A DNA stretch of 64,000 nt. It comes from Pelagibius sp. Alg239-R121 (GTDB lineage: Bacteria > Pseudomonadota > Alphaproteobacteria > Kiloniellales > Kiloniellaceae). Location of the stretch: positions 1 to 64,000 of the forward strand of contig NZ_CAMZOF010000017.1 of assembly GCF_947331435.1 (NCBI RefSeq), read 5' to 3'. Shown here one piece after another: positions 44,432 to 53,617 of this stretch. Below the pieces are notes generated by a model. That model had not been told where the DNA came from. It was given only the letters and a program-made list of their open reading frames with translations, and ran no database searches. Made by a program: the position numbers and the translations under genes. How positions within the stretch are numbered: position 1 is the first letter of the stretch; each line of letters opens with the position of its first letter.

Positions 44432-45421
44432 TTGAGCGCTGACAATCTGCCCGTCGTGCAATCTACTACAGCTGTCACCGTGGGCGACGAGCCTCTCGTC
44501 CCGCGCTTGGTGGCCGATGCCGGCGACGCGGCCGCGAAACGCTTTTTGGAATTCTTTGCCGTTACTATCCGAAATCCCAACACCCGCACAGCCTATATTC
44601 ATGCTTGCCGTCGGTTCTTCGGCTGGTGCGATCGCGCCGGCATTGGTCAGCTCGTCGATATCGAACCGATCCACGTCGCGGCCTACATCGAAAACATGAC
44701 CGTCAACTACGAAGCGCCTTCGGTCAAGCAACACCTGGCAGCGTTGAGGATGCTGTTTGACTGGCTGATCGTTGGCCAGATTCTCGCCATCAACCCGGCC
44801 CATGCGGTGCGTGGGCCCAAACACTCGACCTTGCGCGGCAAGACGCCGGTCCTGGTGCCCGAACAGGCTCGCTTGTTGCTCGATGTGATCGAGCTCAAGA
44901 ATGAAGTCGCTTATCGGGATCGGGCTCTGATTGGCCTGATGGTCTTTTCCTTTGCACGGATCTCGGCCGCCCTCTCCTTGCGCGTTGAGGACTATGCCCC
45001 ACGTGGAAAACGTTGGTGGCTCTCGCTGCGGGAAAAAGGCGGCAAACGGCACGAAATGCCGGTGCATCATACTCTTGAGGCTTATCTGGATGACTATATT
45101 GAGATGGCCGGATTGAAAGAGGACTCCAAGGGGTTTCTTTTCCGTGCCGCAGATGGACGCCTCGGACGGCTTACCAAACGGCCATTTAATCGTAAACGAG
45201 CCTGGGACATGGTGCGGCGGCGCGCCCGCCACGCGGGGATCCATGAAAAGATCGGCAATCACTCCTTTCGGGCAACCGGCATCACAGCTTATCTGGACGC
45301 CGGTGGCGCGCTCGAAAACGCGCAGGGCATGGCGGCGCACTCTGATCCAAAAACCACCAAACTCTACGATCGAACGGGCGATGAAGTGTCATTGGATGAG
45401 GTAGAGCGCATCCAGATATGA
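44432..45421 (+). CDS. Tyrosine recombinase (phage integrase family)
   Basis: 329 residues from a TTG start with GAGG upstream. An N-terminal SAM-like core-binding domain (NPNTRTAYIHACRRFFGWCD) precedes the catalytic domain: first Arg in MVFSFARISAALSLRVED, box II HSFRATGITAYL (H-xx-R), the third His in GMAAHSDPKTTKLY with the nucleophile Tyr near residue 311. All key residues are present. XerD-like relatives on plasmids and ICEs resolve or integrate their replicon. No tRNA gene is beside it. Confidence 0.93.
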   Translation: MSADNLPVVQSTTAVTVGDEPLVPRLVADAGDAAAKRFLEFFAVTIRNPNTRTAYIHACRRFFGWCDRAGIGQLVDIEPIHVAAYIENMTVNYEAPSVKQHLAALRMLFDWLIVGQILAINPAHAVRGPKHSTLRGKTPVLVPEQARLLLDVIELKNEVAYRDRALIGLMVFSFARISAALSLRVEDYAPRGKRWWLSLREKGGKRHEMPVHHTLEAYLDDYIEMAGLKEDSKGFLFRAADGRLGRLTKRPFNRKRAWDMVRRRARHAGIHEKIGNHSFRATGITAYLDAGGALENAQGMAAHSDPKTTKLYDRTGDEVSLDEVERIQI

Positions 45422-45680
45422 GTTTCTCAAAGAGGTATGAGCTGACTCGCTTATCACAAAAGCCCCGCCACAAAGAATAGTAGGAAGATGTTTTGGAGCG
45501 CCACGGGGAGAGAATTCAAACTGATCCGAGTTTGAAGCCAGCCTCTTATCGAGATCATTAAGGGTCACGCCAGCATCCCGCCTCCACGACAGCGAGAAGC
45601 ACTGCTTCGAAATTAAAGTGAGGCAATTCGGTCAGTGAGCAGAGTGTGATCACTTCCCGACCGTAGTCCGTGTACTAACT
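45422..45680. other. Intergenic, no gene seen
   Basis: Between the convergent recombinase and methyltransferase genes. No clear hairpin terminator. Confidence 0.4.
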
Positions 45681-46541
45681 CTATTGAACCTTCTTGATTG
45701 CCAACGACAGCGTCGGCAGGATGGTGGCGCCCGTGACAGCTTTCAACGCACGAAATGCCATGATCGTCAGCTTTTTGGTTCCGGCCTTTCGGACGCTGCT
45801 TGAGCGTCGGTACCATAGATCGATATCATCCTTTACGCCGAGCTCCGACGGAGCCAGAAATTCCGACCGCCGTCCCTTACGATCCAGAATATTGCTGATC
45901 TCTTGAGTCGTTCCGCCACGGATACCCTTGCGCAGCAACTCCTGCCATGAGACATCGCGCTTGATCCGCTTCGAAAATCTGCGGGATAGTCTAAACGCCA
46001 ATCCATCGGGCAGATAGTTGATCAGGGGCAGCCCGGTGGTATGCATTTCGACCGGGAACCAGCGGTAAGGCGTCTGGTCGAGAAAAATAATGCCGGCCTC
46101 TTTCAAATAAGACCAGAGCACCGGCAGCATCGTCTCGCGCTCCTCGGGCAGAAGGTGCTCGAACACCGCCGAGAAGATAATGTAGTCGAATTGACCAATA
46201 TCCGTCGGCAGGCGGCTAGGTTCAGGTGAAAGTGAAAAAGTGACGCGAGCTTCCACACCATAAAACCTGGCCCGGTGGCGAGCGAGTTCGACCAACTCCG
46301 GCACTAATTCCACACCAACGATTTCTGCCTGGGGAAACATCCGCGCGAGCACCATGCTGGAAGCACCACTCCCCGGACCAAAGTCAAGCAGACGCCGTCC
46401 GGTGAAATCTTCTTGCTTCAAGAAGCTGAGAATGTCCCAGTGAAGGGAGTGCTGAACATAGAGGGGCTGTTCGTCCCGCATGATTTCATCACAAAGGTAG
46501 ACCGGGCCTTTGACCTGCGGCACATGCTCGATCAACTCCAT
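45681..46541 (-). CDS. SAM-dependent methyltransferase (class I)
   Basis: 286 residues. Motif I is RRLLDFGPGSGASSMVLARMFP near residues 50-70, motif II EIVGVELVPELVELAR, and motif post-II FDYIIFSAVFEHLLPEE. HIPLF-type substrate determinants are not evident. The family includes many methyltransferases for glycans, quinones and small molecules; the substrate is unknown. The ATG at 46541 lies just next to the left end of an IS481-type fragment on the other strand, so the native promoter may have been replaced. Confidence 0.88.
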   Translation of the reverse strand: MELIEHVPQVKGPVYLCDEIMRDEQPLYVQHSLHWDILSFLKQEDFTGRRLLDFGPGSGASSMVLARMFPQAEIVGVELVPELVELARHRARFYGVEARVTFSLSPEPSRLPTDIGQFDYIIFSAVFEHLLPEERETMLPVLWSYLKEAGIIFLDQTPYRWFPVEMHTTGLPLINYLPDGLAFRLSRRFSKRIKRDVSWQELLRKGIRGGTTQEISNILDRKGRRSEFLAPSELGVKDDIDLWYRRSSSVRKAGTKKLTIMAFRALKAVTGATILPTLSLAIKKVQ

Positions 46542-46587
46542 TGAGTTGTGTGGTTCGTAGACATCATTTCACCTGTTATGGTGTTGG

Positions 46588-46857
46588 ATGGATGCGGATC
46601 AGAAGAAACGTTTGGGCTGGGTTCAGCTTTATGAAGAGCTCGGCGATGCAGGTTTGGTTTGTCGCCGCTGCGGGATTTCCAGACCGACGCTGCGCAAATG
46701 GACCAAGCGGTATTCGGACGCAGGCTTAGAAGGTTTACAAAGCCAGAGCCGTCGCCCTCGCAGGTCTCCCAGTCGTAAAATATTCGTAGAAGAAGAACGG
46801 CTGATATTGGCGTTACGCTTGGACCGCCGCCTGGGCATCAAACCGCGACAGGTCCAG
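46588..46857 (+). pseudogene. IS481-type transposase, N-terminal fragment
   Basis: MDADQKKRLGWVQLYEELGD, then CRRCGISRPTLRKWTKRYSDAGLEGL, is the HTH opening of IS481/IS3-type transposases. It is cut at about 46857 where the IS1182 remnant begins in the opposite direction. The catalytic domain is absent. It differs from the IS481 element at 14186. Confidence 0.75.
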
Positions 46858-47921
46858 TCCTCCTTCCTTGCGAAGTACCTTTTGAACCCGTCCTTGCCGA
46901 ATGCCTGCCGACCCTTCGAGATATTCCGCCAGTATGGCTTCAACGCCTGACCGCCAGGGCATTGGTATTCATCGGCCTCGTGATCGTAGATGAAGTCAGT
47001 GGCTGGATACGAGCCGTCCTTACGCTCAGACTTATCGAATACCGGGATATGCGGCTCAATACCTTCGTCTTCGACGAGCCAGCCCAACATGTCGGCGGAG
47101 CCGTAAGCTGTGTCGGCCGCCAGTATCGCGGGATACAGATCAAACCGTTCCTTTGTGCGCCTGATCATCTCTTGCGCGGCACCGGCTTCAGCTTGGCGGA
47201 TCGGCGCGGTCGCCTCGACATCAACGATGACGGCGTTCTCAAGATCAACGAGATAATTCGTCGAGTAAGCGAAGAACGCCCGGTCGCCGTTGGCACCGGT
47301 AAAGCGTGCTGCCGGGTCCGAGGGCGAGAGCGCCTTTGGCCTCACCTGTGTCGCCCCGCCAAAGGCCGCATCATCAAGCGTCTCGAGATACTCCCGGACC
47401 GCCCGTGTCGCCTCGTCAGGTGGAGACCACTCTGCCGCTTCAACTTTGGTGTAACGGCTCGCGTCAGCTTTGATCAGCGAGGCGTCAACGCCGAACTGGT
47501 CGCCGCCAACCAAACCCTCGGCGATGCAGCGCGCCAGAACCTGCTCGAAGAGATGACGGAACAGGTCACTATCGCGAAAGCGGCCATGGCGGTTCTTTGA
47601 GAAGGTCGAGTGGTCCGGAACCGGATCCCCAAGGTCGAGGCGACAGAACCATCTATACGCCAAGTTGAGATGCACTTCCTCGCAAAGCCGGCGCTCAGAC
47701 CGGATGCCCATCGTGTAGCCGACAATCAGCATGCGGATCATTAGCTCCGGATCGACTGACGGACGGCCCATCGAGCTATAAAAGGGAGCCAAGTACTGGC
47801 GGACACCAGCAAGATCGACGAACCGGTCAATCGACCGCAGCAGATGATCCCGCGGCACATGCGTTTCGATCGAAAACTCGTAGAACAACGCACCCTGCGC
47901 CACCTGCCGCGGACCCAGCAT
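46858..47921 (-). pseudogene. IS1182 family transposase, C-terminus lost
   Basis: About 355 native residues. HVPRDHLLRSIDRFVDL, then MGRPSVDPELMIRMLIVGYTMGIRSER, then NLAYRWFCRLDLGDPVPDHSTFSKNR, are the DUF772 N-terminus. GGDQFGVDASLIKADASR and ADTAYGSADMLGWL carry the first two catalytic Asp regions. The frame continues past ARKEDWTC only into antisense of the neighbouring fragment. The Cys-rich and DDE end is lost, so it should be inactive. Confidence 0.85.
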
Positions 47922-47994
47922 CGCCTCAACCCTCCCTTAGCACGGGAAAATTGAATCAGCAGAAAACGTCCGGCTCAAGCAGACTTTTTCAACA
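46858..47994 (-). mobile_element. IS1182-family element, 3'-truncated
   Basis: The transposase starts at 47921 and reads leftwards. The outer end upstream of it has GCTGTTGAAAAAGTC at about 47982-47996, a typical IS1182 end. The other end is missing: the sequence switches to the IS481-type fragment at about 46857. Confidence 0.65.
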
Positions 47995-48361
47995 GCATCC
48001 GGGACAAAGCCGCCGTTTGGATTGCTGATATGAAAGTCAGCTCCATTGCGGTTTGCAGACTCTCGGAGCGAATTGCACACAAATTGCACGCGTGGAATGC
48101 TTAGCTTCTTGGTAACGTTGACGGATTAACCCAATCCTCCATGGGCGCAGTAGAGAAACGCCCGCCTCGGTGGCTGCGTTCAGGGGCATTCATAGGTCTC
48201 CTCAGCTGCGCCCTCGACCGGAACGGACCCGCTGTGAATACTCTACGCTCACAGTGTCTGTTCTGCCAACCTACCCAGGTCCATAGAAAGGAGGTCGGCG
48301 GCGTTTGGGTCGGGCTGACTTGAGGCAGGGAGCATCACCAAGAAGCTGATCGACATGTCCA
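47995..48361. other. Intergenic, no gene seen
   Basis: Spacer between the IS1182 end and the amidohydrolase gene. The short plus-strand frame at 48141 has no support. Confidence 0.4.
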
Positions 48362-49426
48362 TCATTCTTGAACCGTCACCGTCGATTGCTCTGCAGTACC
48401 CTCGCAGTATCCGGTGATGACGTTGGCAACGTTTGTTCCGAGCGACTCCATCGCGTAGCCACCTTCCATCACGAAATGAGTGGGCAGGCCGGTGGCAGCA
48501 AGGCGTTTGCCGACATCGATGTAGTCCGCGGTCTGGAGTGTGAACCCGCCAACCGGGTCGCCTTCGAATGTATCGACACCCAGCGAGACAACGAGAACCT
48601 CAGGTGCATATGCCAAGATCCGATCAAGAGCGACTTGAAGCGCCCTCGCCCACTCTGTGTAGTCTGTTCCGCGAGGCATTGGCAGATTGAGGTTAAATCC
48701 TTTACCCGCGCCCGTGCCGGTTTCAGTGTCATACCCCATGAGGAAGGGGTATTCATCCTGCGGTCGGCAATGCAGCGAGGCAAAGAACACATCCGCGCGA
48801 TCGTAGAAGATGCGCTGCGTACCGTTGCCATGGTGGTAGTCGATATCGAGCAGGGCCACACGTTTTGCGCCGGCATTCAGGTGCGCCTGTGCAGCGATGG
48901 CTGCATTGTTGAGATAGCAGTACCCGCCCGCAAGATCCTGCGAGGCATGGTGTCCGGCCGGACGGCACACCGAAAAGACAGCTTGCTCGCCAGCTTTCAT
49001 TAGGTCCACTCCGGTCAGGGCAATATCCTTGGCGGCGTTGATCGCCGTCCAGGTGCCCGCAACGAAGGGCGCGCAGACATCGAACGTATAGCAGCTGAGC
49101 ATGGAATGTACGGATGCATTCGGAACCTGGTCCATGCCCCGCATTCCGAATGTATAAGCCGTGGCAAAACGCCCGGGGCCGAATTCCTCCTCCCAGAGCG
49201 GATAGCAGTGCTGCAGAAAGCTGACGAAAGCAGGGTCGTGGATCTGATGCACGACATCCAACCCGTATACGTCAGGTGCGACGATATCTGTGAACCCGGC
49301 CGCTTTCAGCCCGCCCATAATCGCATCCATGCGTTCGGGGCATTCAGACATCGGAATCATCTCGTCATAGCGCATTTCCATGGCCCCTGCATGGCCACGG
49401 TGATCTTCCGAATAAACGAGTTTCAT
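48362..49426 (-). CDS. Histone deacetylase-fold amidohydrolase (acetylpolyamine aminohydrolase-like)
   Basis: 354 residues, zinc hydrolase. GHHASQDLAGGYCYLNNAAIAAQ has the tandem-His region, VALLDIDYHHGNGTQ carries zinc-binding Asp and His, and SLGVDTFEGDPVGGF carries the third ligand Asp. This class removes acetyl or other acyl groups from polyamines and related amines. It is the last gene of a minus-strand operon; its start overlaps the permease stop by 4 bases. Context with a betaine-type transporter and a GMC oxidase suggests deacylation of an imported N-acylated amine (inference). Confidence 0.9.
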   Translation of the reverse strand: MKLVYSEDHRGHAGAMEMRYDEMIPMSECPERMDAIMGGLKAAGFTDIVAPDVYGLDVVHQIHDPAFVSFLQHCYPLWEEEFGPGRFATAYTFGMRGMDQVPNASVHSMLSCYTFDVCAPFVAGTWTAINAAKDIALTGVDLMKAGEQAVFSVCRPAGHHASQDLAGGYCYLNNAAIAAQAHLNAGAKRVALLDIDYHHGNGTQRIFYDRADVFFASLHCRPQDEYPFLMGYDTETGTGAGKGFNLNLPMPRGTDYTEWARALQVALDRILAYAPEVLVVSLGVDTFEGDPVGGFTLQTADYIDVGKRLAATGLPTHFVMEGGYAMESLGTNVANVITGYCEGTAEQSTVTVQE

Positions 49427-51528
49427 GCCGCACCTTTCTGAAGTCGTGCTTCGTGATTGCGTTGCCAGGCGCGGCAGAACCTGTCGGCCGTGATGGCGAT
49501 GATCGCCATGCCGAGACCCGCAACGAAGCCCTGTCCGAAATTGCCCGCACTAAGACCGACATAGACCTCTTGTCCGAGATCGCTTGTGCCGACGAGAGCT
49601 GCGATCACGAGCATCGCCATGCCATACATGATCGTCTGGTTCAGTCCCAGCATGATATTGGGCAGCGCCAGTGGCAGTTTTACCTGGAGAAGAAGCTGCA
49701 TGGGCGTAGCACCGATACAGGTTGCTGCTTCAACCACATCCTTTGAGACATGTCGCAAACCGTGCTCGGCATAGCGGAAGGCTGGAACGTAGGCGTAGGA
49801 GATGATTGCAAGAAGCGCTGTAAAGTCGCCGATCTTGAAAAGCATCACGATGGGGATCAACAGCACGAACGGTGGCATGGTCTGCAACGTGTCGTTGATC
49901 GGGCGCATTAAACGCGAAAACCAGTCATTCTGCGCAGCGATAATCCCGAGGGTTGTGCCAATAAGGAATGAAGCGAGGACCGCCAGCGTGGTCAGATGGA
50001 TCGACAGCATCGCCTTGTCCCATGACCCGGAGACCAACAGGAATGAGAGCGCCAGCGCGGTGCCGGTCGCCAAACCCGAACCGCCCATCCGCCAACCGAA
50101 ATAGACAAGGATTGCCACGCTTGCTGGCCAGGGCATGTCGGCGATGCCGACCAAAAGCACCAGCGCGCCAAGCACGACAGCGATGGCGAGCCTCACGCGC
50201 CCAGCGTGGATGGCCGCCACGGTTCCAGCCAGGACCAAGACTGCATATACCGCCGTGTGCCAGGGTTGCCACCCAAACCCCCACGTGAACGGGCTGACGG
50301 CCTTGTCGAGACCGATCTTCAGCGGTAGCATGACAAAGAAGATCACGCTGTTCTTCATGGCTTCGAGTAGCGGCTTGAATGCCAAGATGAACCACTGGAT
50401 TGCCTGATCCAGCGGCTCGGCGAGATCAATCTGCCAGGTCTCCGGCCACGCGCCCAGGATGGGCAGGGCCGGGCGCAGAACGATCAGGAGCGCAATCGAG
50501 CCGGCAATGGCGAACCAAAACCCGTAGCGCTTCAGGAAACCCCGGTGTTCGAGGCCTCTGCCCTCGCGCTCTGCCATTCCGAAGGTGATGCGGTCGAGGA
50601 TCATTGCCATCAGAGCGATGACGATCCCCGCGACAAGGCTTGCTCCGAATTCTGCCTTGCGCATGGTCGACAGGACTTCCCAGCCGATATCAGCGGTGCC
50701 GCCGATCATCGACGCGATGATGACCATCGAGAGCGACGCCATGGTCGTCTGGTTCACGCCGACCAGGATCTGGCGCCGGCCGGCAGGGAAGCGGACAAGC
50801 CAGAAGAGCTGCGCGCGGTTAGCCCCCGACATCTGCCCGGACTCGATGATGTCAGAGGGCACATCACGCAACCCGAGGATCGTGTTGCGGACCATCGGCG
50901 GGAAGGCAAACAGCACCGAGGCCACCAGGCCGACAACCGGGCCGAAGCCGAACAACAGAAGGATGGGCAAAAGGTAGGCAAAAGCAGGCACGGTTTGCGC
51001 AATTTCGAGAACCGGGTTCAAAGCCCGTTCGACCCGTTTCGAGGCGAATCCCCAAACGCCCAGAACGAACCCCACCAGAACGGCCAATGGCACCGATATG
51101 AAAACCAGCGCGAAAGAATTCATCGCCTCGGTCCACAACCCGACGGTCAACACATAGACAAGGCTGAGGGTGGTGAAGACAGGAAGCCCTGCGCCCCGTG
51201 CCTTGAAGGCCAAAGCTGCCATGACCAGGACGAAGCCGCTCCACGGCAGCCAATGCAGCGTTTCCCGGATCCACCCCATGGGGTATGTGAAAACCAGCGT
51301 TACGGTCTGGAAAACTGCCCTGAAGTTGGCGACGATCCAATCCATGCCAATGTTGAACCACGCCTCCACCGGAAGCTGCAACGCTTCGGGAAAGGTCTCC
51401 AGCCAGTCAAACTGCGCCTGTGCCAGAACGCACAGCAGTGCGAACACGATCACCGCGAGCCAGCCCGCCCGGACATCGGCCCGGACCTTCGCGGTCGGAA
51501 CCGTCTGGATTGCGTCAGCTTGCGACAT
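49423..51528 (-). CDS. ABC transporter permease, fused double domain (betaine/quaternary amine type)
   Basis: About 701 residues from the ATG at 51528, overlapping the ATPase stop by 14 bases. Two BPD_transp_1 permease units are joined in one chain, each with an EAA-like loop: RDVPSDIIESGQMSGANRAQLFW in the first half, RHVSKDVVEAATCIGATPMQLLLQVKLP in the second. About 14 TM segments are visible. Single permeases of the ProW/OpuAB family have one unit, so the fused pair replaces a dimer. It forms the inner-membrane pore of the uptake system. Confidence 0.92.
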   Translation of the reverse strand: MSQADAIQTVPTAKVRADVRAGWLAVIVFALLCVLAQAQFDWLETFPEALQLPVEAWFNIGMDWIVANFRAVFQTVTLVFTYPMGWIRETLHWLPWSGFVLVMAALAFKARGAGLPVFTTLSLVYVLTVGLWTEAMNSFALVFISVPLAVLVGFVLGVWGFASKRVERALNPVLEIAQTVPAFAYLLPILLLFGFGPVVGLVASVLFAFPPMVRNTILGLRDVPSDIIESGQMSGANRAQLFWLVRFPAGRRQILVGVNQTTMASLSMVIIASMIGGTADIGWEVLSTMRKAEFGASLVAGIVIALMAMILDRITFGMAEREGRGLEHRGFLKRYGFWFAIAGSIALLIVLRPALPILGAWPETWQIDLAEPLDQAIQWFILAFKPLLEAMKNSVIFFVMLPLKIGLDKAVSPFTWGFGWQPWHTAVYAVLVLAGTVAAIHAGRVRLAIAVVLGALVLLVGIADMPWPASVAILVYFGWRMGGSGLATGTALALSFLLVSGSWDKAMLSIHLTTLAVLASFLIGTTLGIIAAQNDWFSRLMRPINDTLQTMPPFVLLIPIVMLFKIGDFTALLAIISYAYVPAFRYAEHGLRHVSKDVVEAATCIGATPMQLLLQVKLPLALPNIMLGLNQTIMYGMAMLVIAALVGTSDLGQEVYVGLSAGNFGQGFVAGLGMAIIAITADRFCRAWQRNHEARLQKGAA

Positions 51529-52597
51529 GGGTGTTGTCCTGTCCAAGTGCGGCGAGGGACTTGATCAAGGAAGCCGGTGTCACGATCCCCAAGTCTGCGC
51601 CCGTCGTGTCATGGACGGCAACACCGTCAGGATGTGCGGCCAGTTTGCTGATCAGGTTTTCAACCGGCTCCTCGGCGGCAACCTGCGGCATGGTTGACGC
51701 ATCGCCATTTGCGGGGACTGCGCAGGCGGCGGTCTTCAACAGCCTGATCCGCGGCACCTCGGATGTGAAACGCGCCACATACTCGTCCGCCGGGTTCAGG
51801 ATCAAATCGGTCGGGGTTCCGATCTGCACGACCTTTCCGTCGCGCATAATCGCCATGCGGTCAGCGATGCGCAATGCCTCAAGGAAATCGTGCGTGATGA
51901 AGACGATGGATTTGTGCAGCACCCGTTGGATGCGCAGGAATTCGTCCTGCATCTGGCGACGGATAAGTGGATCGAGCGCTGAAAACGGCTCGTCAAGGAA
52001 CCAGACGTCAGGCTCCACAATGAGCGAGCGGGCAATGCCGACCCGTTGCTGTTGCCCACCCGAAAGCTGCCCCGGCAACGCATATTCGCGTCCCTGAAGC
52101 CCCACCAGCTCGATGACGCGCTCGGCTTTCTGTCGCTGCTCGAGGAGAGGTTTTCCTTGCAGTTTCAACGGGAACGCCACGTTTTCCATGACCGAGAGAT
52201 GCGGCAGAAGACCGAAATTCTGAAAGACCATGCCCATCTTGTGGCGCCGCACCTCGATGAGTTCCTTGGGCGATTTTGCCAGAAGGTTGTCCCCGTCAAG
52301 GAGGACCTTTCCGTAGGACGCGTCCACCAGCCTCGACAGGCAGCGAACAACTGTCGACTTGCCCGAACCGGAAAGACCCATGATCACGAAAATCTCACCG
52401 ACATGAACATCGAAGCTCACGTCGATGGCGGCCGGAACGTGACCTTCGGCGCGCATCCGCGCTGCAAGACTGTCGACATCAATCGAATAACCGGATGTGT
52501 CAAAGTAATAGTCGAGTTTCGATCCGTAGACTTTCCACAGGTTTCGGCACGATAGCTTGACAGCACCGGTCGTCGTAGCACTCGACTGGTCGATCAT
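51515..52597 (-). CDS. Quaternary-amine ABC transporter ATPase (ProV/OpuAA type)
   Basis: 360 residues. Walker A GLSGSGKST, Q-loop VFQNFGLLPHLSV, signature LSGGQQQR, Walker B VWFLDEPFSALDP, His-switch ITHDF. A ProV-specific N-terminal extension with a KLDYYFDTSGYS insert precedes the ATPase. The C-terminus (VENLISKLAAHPDGVAVHDTTGADLGIVTPASLIKSL) looks like a single degenerate CBS motif, less than the CBS pair that senses ionic strength in OpuA, so it may not be an osmotic switch. A stem-loop separates it from the upstream binding-protein gene. Confidence 0.93.
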   Translation of the reverse strand: MIDQSSATTTGAVKLSCRNLWKVYGSKLDYYFDTSGYSIDVDSLAARMRAEGHVPAAIDVSFDVHVGEIFVIMGLSGSGKSTVVRCLSRLVDASYGKVLLDGDNLLAKSPKELIEVRRHKMGMVFQNFGLLPHLSVMENVAFPLKLQGKPLLEQRQKAERVIELVGLQGREYALPGQLSGGQQQRVGIARSLIVEPDVWFLDEPFSALDPLIRRQMQDEFLRIQRVLHKSIVFITHDFLEALRIADRMAIMRDGKVVQIGTPTDLILNPADEYVARFTSEVPRIRLLKTAACAVPANGDASTMPQVAAEEPVENLISKLAAHPDGVAVHDTTGADLGIVTPASLIKSLAALGQDNTHVAS

Positions 52598-52621
52598 TTG
52601 GACCCTCCCAAGTTGGACGTC

Positions 52622-52648
52622 GGCAACCCGGCTCGAAAGCCGGGTGCC
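52622..52648 (-). terminator. Intercistronic stem-loop after the binding-protein gene
   Basis: ACCCGGCT-CGAA-AGCCGGGT with an outer GGC/GCC extension, in the 61-base gap between the SBP and ATPase genes. There is no T run. Such a hairpin usually protects the upstream message or attenuates readthrough, so that more binding protein is made than ATPase. Confidence 0.6.
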
Positions 52649-52658
52649 TTGGTCTGGT

Positions 52659-53597
52659 TCATTGAATCCAGGGGGTCCATGTTGCTTCGTTGTCAGCGAT
52701 CCACTCGGCGACGACCTCTTTCAACGAACGCCCCTTCTGATCGATTTCGTTGATCATGATGTTCTGCTGTTCATTGTTCAGGGTGAACTCTTCGATGAAC
52801 GCAGCGGCGTTCGGCCATGTCGCGGCGAAGTTGTTGGAGACGATCTTGTTGACGCTGGCCTGTGAAAAGCCGCAGGCGGTGTCTCGAACCTGTTCTTCCT
52901 CGATGCATTCGCCCTCCACCTCGTTCCATTCGACCCATTTCATGTCGACCTCGGCAAACACCCAGTGCGGCTGCCAGAACATCATGATGATGGGCGCTTG
53001 CGAAGCGAGTGCGCTTTTGAGTTCGGCAACCATGGTGCCTTCTGACCCACCGGGAACAGGATTGAACGGCAAGCCGATCCCTTCAACGACCGACTTCGAT
53101 CGAGTGCCCCAGTCTGCGGGATAGGTAATCAGTCGGCCATTCGGAAAGGTCTCTGCTGTGGCGAATGCCTCGGCGCAATCAAAAAGCGCCTGGTAGCTCG
53201 GAAGTCCCGGACACGCCTCTTCCATGTAGGCGGGATAGATCCAGCTTTCGCGCGGCTCTAGCCCCAGGCTCCCCATGTTGACGATGGCACCCGTCTGTAG
53301 GCCGTCGGTATAGATGTCGGTGACAGAGTTGTCCCAGACCTCCGGATTGAGGTTGATTTCGTTCTGCGCCAGCGCAGTGAACTGAGGCAGCCCTCCGGCT
53401 GTGACAAGCTCGACGTTATAGCCCATCTTCTTGAGCAATTCGGCGGCGATGTTGGCAGAGATATGTTGCCCGGTCCATTCGTTGATCGCGATGCGGATCG
53501 GTTCATCGGTTTCCACCTGTGCCCACGCAGCAGGCCCGCTCAGTGTGAACGCGCTCAGGGCAAGCACGCCAATCGCTGTCTTCGGGGTCAGTTTCAT
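52659..53597 (-). CDS. Quaternary-amine ABC transporter substrate-binding protein
   Basis: 312 residues. A Sec signal peptide (AIGVLALSAFTLSGPAAWAQ) is followed by an OpuAC-type domain: IRIAINEWTGQHISANIAAELLKKMGYNVELV and MFWQPHWVF. Scattered Trp residues (EWTGQ, FWQPHW) could build the aromatic cage for a trimethylammonium or related cation. It would capture the substrate in the periplasm. Two Cys pairs (CPG, DCAEA; CIEEE, ACGF) suggest disulfides. It precedes the ATPase and permease genes in the operon. Confidence 0.92.
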   Translation of the reverse strand: MKLTPKTAIGVLALSAFTLSGPAAWAQVETDEPIRIAINEWTGQHISANIAAELLKKMGYNVELVTAGGLPQFTALAQNEINLNPEVWDNSVTDIYTDGLQTGAIVNMGSLGLEPRESWIYPAYMEEACPGLPSYQALFDCAEAFATAETFPNGRLITYPADWGTRSKSVVEGIGLPFNPVPGGSEGTMVAELKSALASQAPIIMMFWQPHWVFAEVDMKWVEWNEVEGECIEEEQVRDTACGFSQASVNKIVSNNFAATWPNAAAFIEEFTLNNEQQNIMINEIDQKGRSLKEVVAEWIADNEATWTPWIQ

Positions 53598-53617
53598 TTT
53601 TCTCTCCTGTTGGTCGG

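Noticed and set aside
44336-45340. A 334-residue minus-strand frame over the tyrosine recombinase
   Set aside because: Antisense shadow; the recombinase on the other strand has all catalytic residues.
50545-51564. A 339-residue plus-strand frame over the permease gene
   Set aside because: Antisense of the hydrophobic permease gives a charged, His/Asp/Arg-rich composition; not a real gene.
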